DNA of 13,017 nucleotides from M10-OD1-4 sp038061695 (GTDB lineage Bacteria; Patescibacteriota; Minisyncoccia; GWC2-36-17; M10-OD1-4). Under the pieces are notes generated by a model, which did not search any database, was not told where the DNA came from, and worked only from the letters and a program-made list of their open reading frames with translations. The translations under genes were made by a program, and so were the position numbers. Position 1 is the first letter of the stretch, and every line of letters begins with the position of its first letter. Location of the stretch: NCBI GenBank assembly GCA_038061695.1, contig JBBTYT010000007.1, forward strand, positions 1-13,017, written 5' to 3'. Positions 12,973 to 13,017 of the stretch are shown piece by piece.

Positions 12973-13017
12973 TTGAACAAAATCCGAACCTTTTTCCAAC
13001 AAAATCCTGATGTGGAA
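12973..13017 (+). CDS. Possible 5' end of a protein gene cut by the window edge
   Basis: After an in-frame TAG at 12961-12963 the frame stays open to the last base. From TTG 12973 it reads MNKIRTFFQQNPDVE, an amphipathic start that looks like coding sequence. It faintly recalls the N terminus of small nucleotidyltransferases (MNT/antitoxin type), where a helix ending in a P-D-V-like turn precedes the GS catalytic motif, but that motif would lie outside the window. There is no Shine-Dalgarno and no clear -10 at leaderless distance. The opposite strand is also open here, so this is weak. Confidence 0.25.
   Translation, partial: MNKIRTFFQQNPDVE

Noticed and set aside
12843..13017. A minus-strand frame open across the right edge and through tRNA-Gln.
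   Set aside because: Reading through a tRNA on its opposite strand is a common artefact. It has no start or stop in the window and no domain.
1..13017. CRISPR arrays, insertion sequences, integrase genes or phage genes.
   Set aside because: No regularly spaced repeats, transposase or integrase motifs were seen. The two tRNAs show no att-like duplication of their 3' ends in the window.

Overview
The window is AT-rich, densely coding, and all on the + strand. The gene content suggests a Candidate Phyla Radiation (Patescibacteria) bacterium, most likely Parcubacteria-like. The pointers are a DUF4012 protein next to murJ, a secreted DUF5667-like/Kazal protein, a UMF1-type transporter and the lack of Shine-Dalgarno sequences before the genes. 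The lineage is inferred from family composition; no 16S or ribosomal marker is present. The code appears standard: an intact RF2 is encoded, and TGA ends the FtsB-like and ftsX genes.

Layout. 1-2991: the 3' part of a DUF4012 gene, then the lipid II flippase murJ. 2986-4877: lepA (EF4) with its own promoter and a strong hairpin terminator over its stop codon. 4878-5026: a structured AT-rich gap with tiny ORFs and a consensus promoter. 5027-6642: an FtsB/DivIC-like division protein, dUTPase and a PAP2 phosphatase. 6662-6737: tRNA-Thr(CGT) inside an extended hairpin. 6769-8004: UMF1-type transporter. 8089-10855: prfB-ftsE-ftsX, tightly packed. 10916-12703: a large secreted protein with helical DUF5667-like regions, a 12-residue tandem repeat and a Kazal domain. 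12721-12916: promoter and tRNA-Gln(CTG). At the right edge there may be the first 15 codons of another gene.

How the genes fit together. Most of the window concerns the cell envelope and division: lipid II flipping (MurJ), lipid-phosphate dephosphorylation that may recycle undecaprenyl carrier (PAP2), divisome assembly (FtsB-like) and control of septal wall hydrolysis (FtsEX). The secreted protein after ftsX sits where other bacteria often encode the coiled-coil wall hydrolase or activator that FtsEX controls. Translation (LepA, RF2, two tRNAs) and nucleotide hygiene (dUTPase) make up the rest.

The most interesting regulatory signal is the start regions. No protein gene has a convincing Shine-Dalgarno sequence. 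Several have a TAnnnT -10-like box 6-8 nt before the start codon, which predicts leaderless or near-leaderless mRNAs. Three sites share an extended -10 of the form TGCTAnnnT.
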